Source: Streptomyces misionensis (lineage in GTDB: Bacteria > Actinomycetota > Actinomycetes > Streptomycetales > Streptomycetaceae). From it: DNA of 37,707 nt. Below are positions 14,922 through 22,379 of this stretch, piece after piece. The stretch is taken from contig NZ_VOGW01000070.1 in NCBI RefSeq assembly GCF_007896895.1, positions 1 through 37,707 on the forward strand. Direction: 5' to 3'. Position 1 is the first letter of the stretch. Each line of letters starts with the position of its first letter. The translations under genes and the position numbers were made by a program. The notes beneath the pieces are model-generated. The model saw nothing but the letters and a program-made list of their open reading frames with translations, made no database searches and was not told the origin of the DNA.

Positions 14922-15884
14922 TCAGCCCTTGCGGGTCTTGATCTCCTCGGTCAGCTGCGGGACGACGTCGAACAGGTCGCCGACGACGCCGTAGTCGACC
15001 AGCTCGAAGATCGGGGCCTCGGCGTCCTTGTTGACGGCCACGATGGTCTTCGAGGTCTGCATGCCGGCGCGGTGCTGGATGGCGCCGGAGATACCGTTGG
15101 CGATGTACAGCTGCGGCGAGACCGACTTGCCGGTCTGGCCGACCTGGTTGGTGTGCGGGTACCAGCCGGCGTCGACGGCGGCACGCGAGGCACCGACGGC
15201 CGCGCCGAGCTGGTCGGCGAGGGCCTCGATGATCGCGAAGTTCTCGGCACCGTTGACACCGCGGCCGCCGGAGACCACGATCGCGGCCTCGGTCAGCTCC
15301 GGGCGGCCCGTGGACTCGCGCGGGGTGCGGGCGGTGACCTTGGTGCCGGTGGCCTTGTCGGAGAAGGTCACGGACAGGGCCTCGACGGCGCCCGCGGCCG
15401 GGGCGGCCTCCACGGCGGCCGAGTTCGGCTTGACCGTGATGACCGGAGTGCCCTTGACGACACGGGACTTGGTGGTGAAGGACGCGGCGAACACCGACTG
15501 GGTGGCCACCGGGCCCTCGTCGCCGGCCTCCAGGTCGACGGCGTCGGTGATGATGCCGGAACCGATGCGCAGCGCCAGGCGGGCGGCGATCTCCTTGCCC
15601 TCGGCGGAGGACGGGACCAGCACGGCGGCCGGGGAGACGGCCTCGTGGGCGGCCTGGAGGGCGTCCACCTTCGGCACGACCAGGTACTCGGCGTACTCGG
15701 ACGCGTCGTGGGTGAGGACCTTCACCGCGCCGTGCTCGGCGAGGGTGGCGGCGGTGTCGGCGGCGCCGTTGCCGAGCGCCACGGCGACGGGCTCACCGAT
15801 GCGGCGGGCCAGGGTCAGCAGCTCCAGCGTGGGCTTGCGGACGGCACCGTCCACGTGGTCGACGTAGACGAGGACTTCAGCCAT
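14922..15884 (-). CDS. etfA: Electron transfer flavoprotein alpha subunit
   Basis: A 320-residue FAD-binding subunit. The N-terminal domain ([13 protein letters not shown] onward, with [16 protein letters not shown]) pairs with EtfB. The C-terminal domain carries the FAD signature: [14 protein letters not shown], then [37 protein letters not shown] and [15 protein letters not shown]. It accepts electrons from acyl-CoA and other dehydrogenases and passes them to the quinone pool. AGGAG precedes the ATG. It lies 54 bp after etfB in the same direction and ends at a strong terminator. Confidence 0.97.
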   Translation of the reverse strand: MAEVLVYVDHVDGAVRKPTLELLTLARRIGEPVAVALGNGAADTAATLAEHGAVKVLTHDASEYAEYLVVPKVDALQAAHEAVSPAAVLVPSSAEGKEIAARLALRIGSGIITDAVDLEAGDEGPVATQSVFAASFTTKSRVVKGTPVITVKPNSAAVEAAPAAGAVEALSVTFSDKATGTKVTARTPRESTGRPELTEAAIVVSGGRGVNGAENFAIIEALADQLGAAVGASRAAVDAGWYPHTNQVGQTGKSVSPQLYIANGISGAIQHRAGMQTSKTIVAVNKDAEAPIFELVDYGVVGDLFDVVPQLTEEIKTRKG

Positions 15885-15938
15885 GGGATTGCACTCCTGC
15901 GTAACGAAGTTGAGGGGGCGGTCAGCGGGGGCGAGCCC

Positions 15939-16724
15939 TTAGATGAACTTCTGGCTCGCGAGGAACTCAGCGAGCTGCTTGCCGCCCTCGCCCTCGTCCT
16001 TGACGATGGTGCCGGCCGTGCGGGCCGGACGCTCGGTCACGGCCTCGACCTTGGTGAACGCGCCGTCCAGGCCGACCTCTTCGGCCTCGATGTCGAGGTC
16101 GGACAGGTCCCAGGACTCCACCGGCTTCTTCTTGGCCGCCATGATGCCCTTGAAGGACGGGTAGCGGGCCTCGCCGGACTGGTCGGTCACGGAGACCAGG
16201 GCCGGCAGCTGCGCCTCCAGCTGCTCGGAGGCGGCGTCGCCGTCGCGGCGGCCCTTGACCGTGCCGTCCTCGACCGAGACCTCGGACAGCAGGGTGACCT
16301 GCGGAACGCCCAGGCGCTCGGCGACCAGCGCGGGCACGACGCCCATGGTGCCGTCGGTGGAGGCCATGCCGGAGACGACCAGGTCGAAGCCGGCCTTCTC
16401 GATGGCCTTGGCCAGCACCAGCGAGGTGCCGATGGCGTCGGTGCCGTGCAGGTCGTCGTCCTCGACGTGGATGGCCTTGTCGGCGCCCATGGACAGGGCT
16501 TTGCGGAGCGCGTCCTTGGCGTCCTCGGGGCCGACCGTCAGCACGGTGACCTCGGCGTCGTCCGCGTCCTCCGCGATCTGCAGCGCCTGCTCGACCGCGT
16601 ACTCGTCCAGCTCGGAGAGCAGACCGTCCACGTCGTCACGGTCGACGGTCAGGTCATCGGCGAAGTGCCGGTCGCCAGTGGCGTCGGGCACGTACTTCAC
16701 AGTGACAACGATCCTCAAGCTCAC
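15939..16724 (-). CDS. etfB: Electron transfer flavoprotein beta subunit
   Basis: A 261-residue adenine-nucleotide-binding subunit of EtfAB. It begins SLRIVVTVKYVPDATGD and shows the family marks DEYAVEQALQIAE, VLTVGPEDAKDALRKALSMG, SGMASTDGTMGVVPALVAE and the EtfB signature around GEARYPSFKGIMAAKKKP near residue 190. The start is a GTG with AGGAG about 8 nt upstream. It is the first gene of the etfBA pair, separated by 228 bp from the flavin reductase upstream, where a promoter and small palindrome are visible. Control by a fatty-acid regulator would fit but is not shown. Confidence 0.97.
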   Translation of the reverse strand: MSLRIVVTVKYVPDATGDRHFADDLTVDRDDVDGLLSELDEYAVEQALQIAEDADDAEVTVLTVGPEDAKDALRKALSMGADKAIHVEDDDLHGTDAIGTSLVLAKAIEKAGFDLVVSGMASTDGTMGVVPALVAERLGVPQVTLLSEVSVEDGTVKGRRDGDAASEQLEAQLPALVSVTDQSGEARYPSFKGIMAAKKKPVESWDLSDLDIEAEEVGLDGAFTKVEAVTERPARTAGTIVKDEGEGGKQLAEFLASQKFI

Positions 16725-16826
16725 GCCGGCTCTCCTACTGCATCGTGATTTCCTGGCTGCCTCTTGCAGGCAGCATAGGCGCCTGAAGCGGCCGATCCCG
16801 GTCGGGGCCCCGAGGCGCTCCGACCG

Positions 16827-16879
16827 GAATATTACTCGTCAGTACACCCAGTTCGTCCCCGCTAAGCAAGCGCTTTGAA
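16827..16879 (-). promoter_or_regulatory. Candidate etfBA promoter region
   Basis: On the minus strand, TTGCTT lies 17 bp before TGTACT, a modest promoter match. The inverted repeat TACT-CGTC-AGTA (16833-16844) overlaps or follows the -10 box. TetR-type regulators of acyl-CoA metabolism often use sites of this shape; the assignment is a guess. Confidence 0.3.
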
Positions 16880-16952
16880 CTGTGACGTTCGCAACGCAGC
16901 GTAACCGGAACTCGACCGCTTCGCAGGGGAACAGGGCGTGATCAATGCCGCA

Positions 16953-17462
16953 TCAGTCGCGCAGCGCCGTGAAGCGGCCCTGGTGATAGAGGAGGGGGCG
17001 GCCGGCGCCGGTGGGATCGCCGAGGACCACCTCGGCGAGCACGATCCGGTGGTCGCCCGCGGGGACCCGGGCGACGATCCGGCACACCAGCCAGGCGAGC
17101 ACGTCGTCCAGCACCGGGACCCCCTCGTGGCCCTCCCGCCAGGCGGTGGCCGCACCGAACCGGTCGGCGCCGCTGCGGGCGAAGGTGGCGGCCAGCTCGT
17201 GCTGGTGCTCGCCGAGTATGTGGACGCCGATGTGCTCGGCCTCGGCTATCGCGGGCCAGCTGGAGGCACCGGTGCCGACGCCGAAGGAGATCATCGGCGG
17301 CTCGGCGGACACCGAGGTGAGGGAGGTGGCGGTGAAGCCGACCGGTCCGGCGGCGCCGCGCGCGGTGATCACCGCGACACCGGCGGCGTGCCGGCGGAAG
17401 GTGGAGCGCAGCAGATCGGGAGAGGCGAGCTGGTGGGTGCCGAGTCCGGGCAGGGCCGTCAT
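16953..17462 (-). CDS. Flavin reductase (FMN-binding split-barrel family)
   Basis: A 169-residue NAD(P)H:flavin reductase-like protein. It shows the family order: LLRSTFRRHAAGVAVITA at the N-terminus, GPVGFTATSLTSVSAEPPMI (the flavin-contact segment), ISFGVGTGASSWPAI, HIGVHILGEHQHELAATFA, and a C-terminal HRIVLAEVVLGD and PLLYHQGRF. Such proteins supply reduced FMN/FAD to partner monooxygenases. The ATG has AAGGAC upstream. A 26-codon leader ORF ending in Cys-Cys lies just 5', suggesting translation-coupled control by cysteine supply; that would fit a role in sulfonate or other sulfur-source oxidation, though no monooxygenase is in this window. Confidence 0.88.
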   Translation of the reverse strand: MTALPGLGTHQLASPDLLRSTFRRHAAGVAVITARGAAGPVGFTATSLTSVSAEPPMISFGVGTGASSWPAIAEAEHIGVHILGEHQHELAATFARSGADRFGAATAWREGHEGVPVLDDVLAWLVCRIVARVPAGDHRIVLAEVVLGDPTGAGRPLLYHQGRFTALRD

Positions 17463-17494
17463 GGAGTTGTCCTTCTGTTCGGGGTGGCGAGCGG

Positions 17495-17520
17495 GTCCGT
17501 GGCTGCTCAGCGGCCCGGAC
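17495..17520 (-). promoter_or_regulatory. Hairpin over the leader peptide Cys codons and stop
   Basis: On the minus strand, GTCCG and CGGAC pair around an imperfect inner stem. The stem begins inside the second Cys codon of the leader peptide and ends shortly before the ribosome-binding site of the flavin reductase. A ribosome pausing at Cys-Cys would prevent or alter this fold, a plausible attenuator. Folding energy was not computed. Confidence 0.45.
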
Positions 17521-17587
17521 AGCAGGCGCTCGCGGTACGTGCCAGGTCGACGTGGGCCCGCCCGTGCAGAAGGAGTTCGATCGGCAT
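17507..17587 (-). CDS. Cys-Cys leader peptide upstream of the flavin reductase
   Basis: A 26-codon ORF reading MPIELLLHGRAHVDLARTAS followed by ACCPGR and a stop. The core R-x-H-V-D-L-x-R-x-x-S-A-x-C matches the small Streptomyces peptides usually labelled putative leader peptide, found before sulfur-related and other genes. In mycobacteria, cysteine-rich leaderless short ORFs act as cysteine-responsive attenuators. Here TATCGT (17600-17605, minus strand) ends 12 nt before the ATG, so the 5' leader would be only a few nucleotides. The stop is 44 bp from the flavin reductase start. The family match is by recall; regulation is inferred. Confidence 0.7.
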   Translation of the reverse strand: MPIELLLHGRAHVDLARTASACCPGR

Positions 17588-17670
17588 AGGGGCAGGCTGA
17601 CGATAGGTGGCGCGCGCAGTCAAGTACGGTCCGGGAACTGGGACGTCTCTCACCAGGTGCCGAACTCCCC

Positions 17671-17997
17671 TCACACCGCCTCCCCGAGCGCGGCGATGAC
17701 ATCGGCCTTGCGGGGCAGGCCCGCGGCGCGGCGCACCACCGTTCCCCGTGCGTCGAGGACCAGCACGGTGGGTGTCTTCAGGATGCCCAGGGCGCGTACG
17801 AGGTCCAGCCGGGCCTCGGCGTCGATCTCGACGTGGGCGACGCCGGGCACCATGGCCGCGACCTCGCCGAGGACGCGCCGGGTGGCCCGGCAGGGCGCGC
17901 AGAAGGCGGTGGAGAACTGCACGAGCGTGGCCCGTTCACCGAGGCCCGTGCCCAGTTCGGCGGCGCCCAGCCGCCCGGCGTCGTCGCGCCCGCTCAC
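17671..17997 (-). CDS. Thioredoxin-family protein
   Basis: A 108-residue thioredoxin fold. The redox motif FSTAFCAPCRATRRVL (C-A-P-C) is at about residues 30-45; the cis-proline is in ILKTPTVLVLD, and the end is GLPRKADVIAALGEAV. The CAPC active site differs from the classical CGPC, so its redox potential and partners may differ. The start is the GTG preceded by GGGAGGGCAAGG; an ATG 33 nt upstream (18030) is an alternative. It is upstream of the leader peptide and flavin reductase on the same strand, and divergent from the acyltransferase. A TTGACG box lies at 18065-18070. Confidence 0.85.
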   Translation of the reverse strand: MSGRDDAGRLGAAELGTGLGERATLVQFSTAFCAPCRATRRVLGEVAAMVPGVAHVEIDAEARLDLVRALGILKTPTVLVLDARGTVVRRAAGLPRKADVIAALGEAV

Positions 17998-18213
17998 CCT
18001 TGCCCTCCCGCTCCGCCGCCCGTGCGGCATCCGACGGGCGCCCGCATGCGCCGACGCCACTGCCCGTCAACAATCCGCGGGCCACGGGGATTCCCGGATC
18101 GCCGGCGGTTCTTCCGCGGCGGGCCGCGGGCCGACGTGACGAGGATCTCTCCGTGGCAGGGCACCAGAACTGGCTACCCGCACGTTCTTGGGGCACGATC
18201 TGCGAGACGCCGT

Positions 18214-18235
18214 AAACCTACGGCTGCGTAGCTTT
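18214..18235. promoter_or_regulatory. 22-bp palindrome upstream of the acyltransferase
   Basis: AAACCTACG, a 4-bp centre, then CGTAGCTTT form an inverted repeat with 8 of 9 positions paired. It is 52 bp before the acyltransferase ATG, in a 290-bp divergent gap that otherwise shows no gene. The CTACG/CGTAG arms suggest a TetR-family regulator of membrane-lipid genes; that link is inference. Confidence 0.55.
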
Positions 18236-18287
18236 CCCGCCGGGAGCCCCCCTTTCCCGAGCAGAGCAGAAAGGGTTCGTTCCACCC

Positions 18288-19016
18288 ATGGCAGAGCTGG
18301 TCTACCGTCCCGTCATCGGATTCGCCAAGACGCTGTTCAAGGTCTGGGACCTGAAGATCGACTGCCAGGGGTCCTCGAACATCCCGCGCTCCGGCGGCGC
18401 CGTGCTGGTGAGCAATCACATCAGCTACCTGGACTTCATCTTCAGCGGTCTCGCCGCCCTGCCGCAGAAGCGCCTGGTGCGCTTCATGGCGAAGGAGTCC
18501 GTCTTCCGGCACCGCATCTCCGGACCGCTGATGCGCGGCATGAAGCACATCCCGGTGGACCGGGGGCAGGGCGAGGCCGCCTACGCGCACGCGCTGGACT
18601 CGCTGCGCTCCGGTGAGGTCATCGGGGTGTTCCCGGAGGCCACCATCTCGCAGTCCTTCACCCTGAAGAGCTTCAAGTCGGGCGCGGCCCGGCTCGCCCA
18701 GGAGGCCGGGGTGCCGCTGGTCCCGATGGCGCTGTGGGGCACGCAGCGGCTGTGGACCAAGGGCCAGGCGCGCAACTTCAAGCGCAGCCACCTGCCCGTC
18801 ACCATCCGGGTGGGCGAGGCCGTCGAGGCGCCCCGCGACCAGTACGCCGGGGCGATCACCCGCCGGCTGCGCGAGCGCGTCCAGGAACTGCTGGACGCCG
18901 CCCAGCGCGCCTACCCGGGCCGCCCGAAGGGCGCCGAGGACTCCTGGTGGCTCCCCGCGCACCTCGGCGGCACGGCGCCGACGGCGGAGGCGCTGCGGGC
19001 CGCCGAGGTCCACTGA
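18288..19016 (+). CDS. 1-acyl-sn-glycerol-3-phosphate acyltransferase family (PlsC-like)
   Basis: A 242-residue lysophospholipid acyltransferase. Motif I, SNHISYLDF (His44, Asp49), is the catalytic HX4D site. Motif II is KHIPVDRGQGEAAY, motif III VFPEATIS replaces the usual FPEGT, and motif IV is VPLVPMALWG. It probably acylates lysophosphatidate or a related acceptor at the inner membrane face. The N-terminus has only a weak membrane-associating stretch. A GAGCAGAGCAGAAAG run precedes the ATG. It lies behind a long palindrome, suggesting lipid-responsive control. Confidence 0.9.
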   Translation: MAELVYRPVIGFAKTLFKVWDLKIDCQGSSNIPRSGGAVLVSNHISYLDFIFSGLAALPQKRLVRFMAKESVFRHRISGPLMRGMKHIPVDRGQGEAAYAHALDSLRSGEVIGVFPEATISQSFTLKSFKSGAARLAQEAGVPLVPMALWGTQRLWTKGQARNFKRSHLPVTIRVGEAVEAPRDQYAGAITRRLRERVQELLDAAQRAYPGRPKGAEDSWWLPAHLGGTAPTAEALRAAEVH

Positions 19017-19061
19017 CACCCGTACCGGGCCGTACCGCCCCGCCCGACAAGGTGCGCGGCC

Positions 19062-19822
19062 ATGACCGGAGAGCCGTCCGGCTCCCGGTCGGCGACCGCG
19101 GTACGGGGGCCGGACGATGCGGCGTTGGTGGAAGGCGTGGTGCGCGGCGGTGGCCGTGCCGATGCCGACCGGGCGGCTGTGCGCGCCGTACGGGAAGGAC
19201 TGGTGGCTCCGGGTGCGCGTCACGGGGCGACAGGAAACCGCCGTAGCGGGACCGGCCCGCCTCGTCCGGTGCGGTCGACCAGGCCGAGACCGCGGGCGTG
19301 TTCGCGTCGATGCCGGCGAAGGCGGACCGCGTGGTGTCGGCGACGTGCCCGGCGAACATCCGGGCCGGTCCGGGCTCGGCGCCGGGCGGCACCTCCGCAC
19401 CGCCGTGGACGGCCACGACCGCGTACACCGCACGTGCCTGCCCCGTGGTGTGGCCCTCGCCGGCCGCCGCCGTCCCCGTGGCGGCCGTCGCCACCCGGCC
19501 GAGCACCCCGCCGCCGTCCCCGCGCAGTCCGCCGGTCGGCAGGAGCGCGCGTACGGCGGGGAAGCGGGACATGTCGTCCCGGGGGTCGAGGGCGCGGGTC
19601 GCCGCCGGGTCAGCCGGCCAACGCCCGTGTGGTCCGCGGTAGTTCCTTGCGCGCTGGGCTCCAGGAGCCCAGCGTGAGCGGTACCGCGACGACCGCGAGC
19701 GCCACGGCGCAGGCGAGCCGCGGGGGTTCGCGCGGCCAGGAGAACCGCCCCGTCGTCCGCGCCGCCCCGGTGGTCGGCGGAACGCCGTCGTCCTTTCCCC
19801 TCGCCGCTCCCCCGTCCGTCAT
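19062..19822 (-). pseudogene. Membrane-anchored protein gene, apparently frameshifted
   Basis: The ATG at 19822 begins 9 bp after the transglutaminase stop and opens a 70-codon frame with one membrane span (LACAVALAVVAVPLTLGSW) that stops at 19610. Immediately after, coding-type third-position bias continues in a different minus-strand frame (19606 to about 19210: DPRDDMSRFPAVRALL, HVADTTRSAFAGIDANTPAV, SRYGGFLSPRD), then apparently shifts again (HQSFPYGAHSRPVGIG, about 19210 to 19110) and perhaps a third time. This looks like one envelope protein of about 250 residues broken by frameshifts, or by sequencing errors in GC-rich DNA. I do not recognise the family. The downstream boundary is approximate. 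Confidence 0.5.
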
Positions 19823-19831
19823 GCGGGGAAG

Positions 19832-20425
19832 TCACAGGGTGCTCGGCAGCGCCCTGCCGAGGGCCTCGCGGTCGGGGGCGGTGCGCAGGGCGTCGAGGAC
19901 GGCCGGGTGGGGAGCGGCGTACAGGACCGGGTGGTCCAGCTCGCCGCGGGCCGCGTCGGGGATCCAGGCCAGCCGCTCGCCGGTCAGGGAGAAGCGCGCG
20001 TCCACGCCGGGTTTGTTGCCCCGCGGGTCCTGGCGGTGCCAGGACCCGCGGAAGCGGACGGCGACCAGGCCGTGCACGACGTGCCCGTCGCCGTCGTCGT
20101 CGCACAGGCGCTGGTAGCACAGGGCGGTGGGGATGTCCTCCGCACGCAGCAGGGCCGCGAGGGCGTGCGCCTTGGCGTGGCAGATGCCGGTGCGCCGGGC
20201 CAGGACGTCGGAGGCGCGCCAGGTGACGCGCGGGTCGCCGGTGTCGGCCGAGTGCGGCACGGTGTCGCGCACGAACTCATAGGCGAGACGTGCATAGGCA
20301 TACGAGTCGGCGGCACCGGCGGCCAGCCGGCCGGCCGTTTCCCGCACCACCGGGTGCTGGTGGTCGATGGCCTCGTCGGCGGCCAGGTACGCGGAGAGGT
20401 CGGCGGTTTCCTGGATCGGCTGCAT
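19832..20425 (-). CDS. Transglutaminase-like cysteine protease-fold protein
   Basis: A 197-residue protein of the transglutaminase-like superfamily. The predicted triad is Cys82 in ARRTGICHAKAHAL, His118 in GHVVHGLVAV and Asp133 in SWHRQDPRGNK, with normal spacing. There is no signal peptide. Bacterial members cleave or cross-link peptides, but most are uncharacterised. The gene has a clear TTGACT/TATGCT promoter 8 nt before its ATG, so the message is probably leaderless. The frameshifted membrane-protein gene follows 9 bp downstream and is probably co-transcribed. Confidence 0.85.
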   Translation of the reverse strand: MQPIQETADLSAYLAADEAIDHQHPVVRETAGRLAAGAADSYAYARLAYEFVRDTVPHSADTGDPRVTWRASDVLARRTGICHAKAHALAALLRAEDIPTALCYQRLCDDDGDGHVVHGLVAVRFRGSWHRQDPRGNKPGVDARFSLTGERLAWIPDAARGELDHPVLYAAPHPAVLDALRTAPDREALGRALPSTL

Positions 20426-20433
20426 GCCCGCAG

Positions 20434-20463
20434 AGCATAGGAACGCGATCGCCCGACAGTCAA
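20434..20463 (-). promoter_or_regulatory. Promoter of the transglutaminase-like gene
   Basis: On the minus strand, TTGACT (20458-20463), 18 bp, TATGCT (20434-20439), then 8 nt to the ATG. This is the best housekeeping-type promoter in the window and implies little or no 5' leader. The inverted repeat GCATA-CC-TATGC (20481-20492) lies just upstream. Confidence 0.7.
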
Positions 20464-20503
20464 TGGCTTTTCAGGCGACCGCATACCTATGCATCTCCGG
20501 GGG

Positions 20504-21574
20504 CTAGCGCGCCATCTCCTCCTTGACGGCCGCCACGAAGGTGTCGACGTCCTCCTCCGTGGTGTCGAAGGAGCACATCCAGCGCACGGTCCCGGCGGCC
20601 TCGTCCCAGAAGTAGAAGCGGAAGCGCTTCTGCAGCCGCTCGCTGACGTCGTGCGGGAGCCGGGCGAAGACGCCGTTCGCCTGCACCGGGTAGAGGATCT
20701 CCACCCCGTGCACCGCGCGCACGCCCTCGGCGAGCCGCTGGGCCATCTCGTTGGCGTGCCGGGCGTTGCGCAGCCACAGGTCCTTGGCCAGCAGGGCCTC
20801 CAGCTGCACCGAGACGAAGCGCATCTTGGAGGCGAGCTGCATGGACAGCTTGCGCAGGTGCTTCATCTGCCGCACGGCGTCCTGGTTGAGGACCACCACC
20901 GCCTCGCCGAACACGGCGCCGTTCTTCGTCCCGCCGAGCGAGAGGATGTCGACGCCGGCCGCGTCGGTGAACGTGCGCATCGGCATGTCCAGGGAGGCGG
21001 CCGCGTTGGCTATCCGGGAGCCGTCCAGGTGCACGCGCATCCCGTGGGCGTGGGCGTGCTCGCAGATCGCGCGGATCTCACCGGGCGTGTAGAGCGTGCC
21101 CAGCTCCGTGGACTGGGTGATCGAGACGACCTGCGGCATCGCGCGGTGCTCGTCCTCCCAGCCCCAGGCCTGCCGGTCGATCAGCTCGGGCGTGAGCTTG
21201 CCGTCCGGCGTGGGCACGGTGAGCAGCTTCAGGCCGCCCATCCGCTCGGGCGCCCCGCCCTCGTCGACGTTGATGTGCGCGCTCTCGGCGCAGATCACCG
21301 CGCCCCAGCGGTCGGTGACCGCCTGGAGCGCGACCACGTTCGCGCCGGTGCCGTTGAAGACCGGGAAGGCCTCCGCGGTGGCGCCGAAGTGGCTGCGGAT
21401 GATCCGCTGGAGGTTCTCGGTGTACTGGTCCTCGCCGTACGCCACCTGATGGCCGCCGTTGGCCAGGGCCAGGGCGGCCAGCACCTCGGGGTGCGCTCCG
21501 GCGTAGTTGTCACTGGCGAAACCGCGGACCTCCGGGTCGTGATGGCGACGCGCGTCGGTCCTGGGAGGGTTCAC
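20504..21574 (-). CDS. Low-specificity L-threonine aldolase-like PLP enzyme
   Basis: A 356-residue fold-type I PLP enzyme of the beta-eliminating lyase/threonine aldolase group. Visible marks are GFASDNYAGAHPEV at the N-terminus, FPVFNGTGANVVAL (phosphate cup), AESAHINVDEGG (stacking His100), HLDGSRIANA (Asp184) and SLGGTKNGA with the PLP Lys217. It would split threonine or another beta-hydroxy amino acid to glycine and an aldehyde. The start is the GTG that overlaps the SDR stop in a GTGA arrangement, so it is translationally coupled in the DUF6421-SDR operon. The operon context hints at a substrate other than threonine. Confidence 0.9.
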   Translation of the reverse strand: MNPPRTDARRHHDPEVRGFASDNYAGAHPEVLAALALANGGHQVAYGEDQYTENLQRIIRSHFGATAEAFPVFNGTGANVVALQAVTDRWGAVICAESAHINVDEGGAPERMGGLKLLTVPTPDGKLTPELIDRQAWGWEDEHRAMPQVVSITQSTELGTLYTPGEIRAICEHAHAHGMRVHLDGSRIANAAASLDMPMRTFTDAAGVDILSLGGTKNGAVFGEAVVVLNQDAVRQMKHLRKLSMQLASKMRFVSVQLEALLAKDLWLRNARHANEMAQRLAEGVRAVHGVEILYPVQANGVFARLPHDVSERLQKRFRFYFWDEAAGTVRWMCSFDTTEEDVDTFVAAVKEEMAR

Positions 21575-22335
21575 GGCTTCTCGGTCAGCCACAGACGGTT
21601 TCCGTTCACTTCGGCGGCGGACTTGCTCCAGACGCCCTCGATGGCCTCGGCCAGGTCCTTGACGTCCGTGAAGCCCGCGAACTTCGCGTTGGGGCGTTCG
21701 GCGCGCATCGCGTCGTGCACCAGCGCCTTGACCACCAGGATCGTAGCCGCCGACGTCGGACCCTCGGCGCCCTCGGCCTTGCCGGCCTTGCGGAAGTAGT
21801 CGGCCATGGCCAGCGTCCACGCCTCGGCGGCGGCCTTGGCGGCCGAGTAGGCGGCGTTGCCCGCGGTGGGCTTGGACGCGCCGGCCGCGCTGATCAGCAC
21901 GTAGCGGCCGCGGTCGCTGCGCTGCAGCGCCTCGTGGAAGGCGAGCGAGGTGTGCTGCACGGTGCGCACCAGCAGCAGCTCCAGGAAGTCCCAGTCGTCC
22001 AGGCTGGTCTTGGTGAAGGTCTCGCTGCCGCGCCAGCCGCCGACCAGGTGGACCAGGCCGTCGACGCGGCCGAAGTCCTTCTCGATGTGGTCGGCCCAGT
22101 CGCGGGTGGACTGGAGGTCGAGCAGATCGACCGTGTCACCCGTGACCGAGGCACCCCCGGAGGCGTAGCGCGCCGCGTCCACGGCCTCCGAGAGCCGCTG
22201 CGGGTCGTTGTCCGCCCCCACGACGGTGGCCCCGGCCTCGGCCAGGCGCAGCAGCGCCGCCCGGCCGGCGGGTCCGCCCGCGCCGGCCACCGCGATCACC
22301 GCACCGCTGAGCGCCCCGTTCGACCCGTTCCCCAT
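21571..22335 (-). CDS. SDR-family oxidoreductase in the DUF6421 operon
   Basis: A 254-residue short-chain dehydrogenase. The cofactor loop is AVAGAGGPAGRAAL in place of the classical TGxxxGIG, and strand 2 ends GADNDP, favouring NAD. HLVGGWRG stands where NAG is expected, and the catalytic set is ISAAGAS and AAYSAAKAAAEAW. I chose the ATG before GNGSNG because AGGGGAAG lies 5 nt upstream. A GTG at 22383, overlapping the DUF6421 stop, would add 16 residues. The stop overlaps the GTG of the aldolase gene. The substrate is unknown. Confidence 0.88.
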   Translation of the reverse strand: MGNGSNGALSGAVIAVAGAGGPAGRAALLRLAEAGATVVGADNDPQRLSEAVDAARYASGGASVTGDTVDLLDLQSTRDWADHIEKDFGRVDGLVHLVGGWRGSETFTKTSLDDWDFLELLLVRTVQHTSLAFHEALQRSDRGRYVLISAAGASKPTAGNAAYSAAKAAAEAWTLAMADYFRKAGKAEGAEGPTSAATILVVKALVHDAMRAERPNAKFAGFTDVKDLAEAIEGVWSKSAAEVNGNRLWLTEKP

Positions 22336-22379
22336 GATCTTCCCCTCTGCTGCCGTGTCGTGTGGTGGTACGCCGTCGC

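Noticed and set aside
15072..16748. Plus-strand open frame across etfA and etfB
   Set aside because: Antisense to two unmistakable genes; Gly/Val/Leu/Asp-rich repetitive translation is typical of antisense reading in high-GC DNA.
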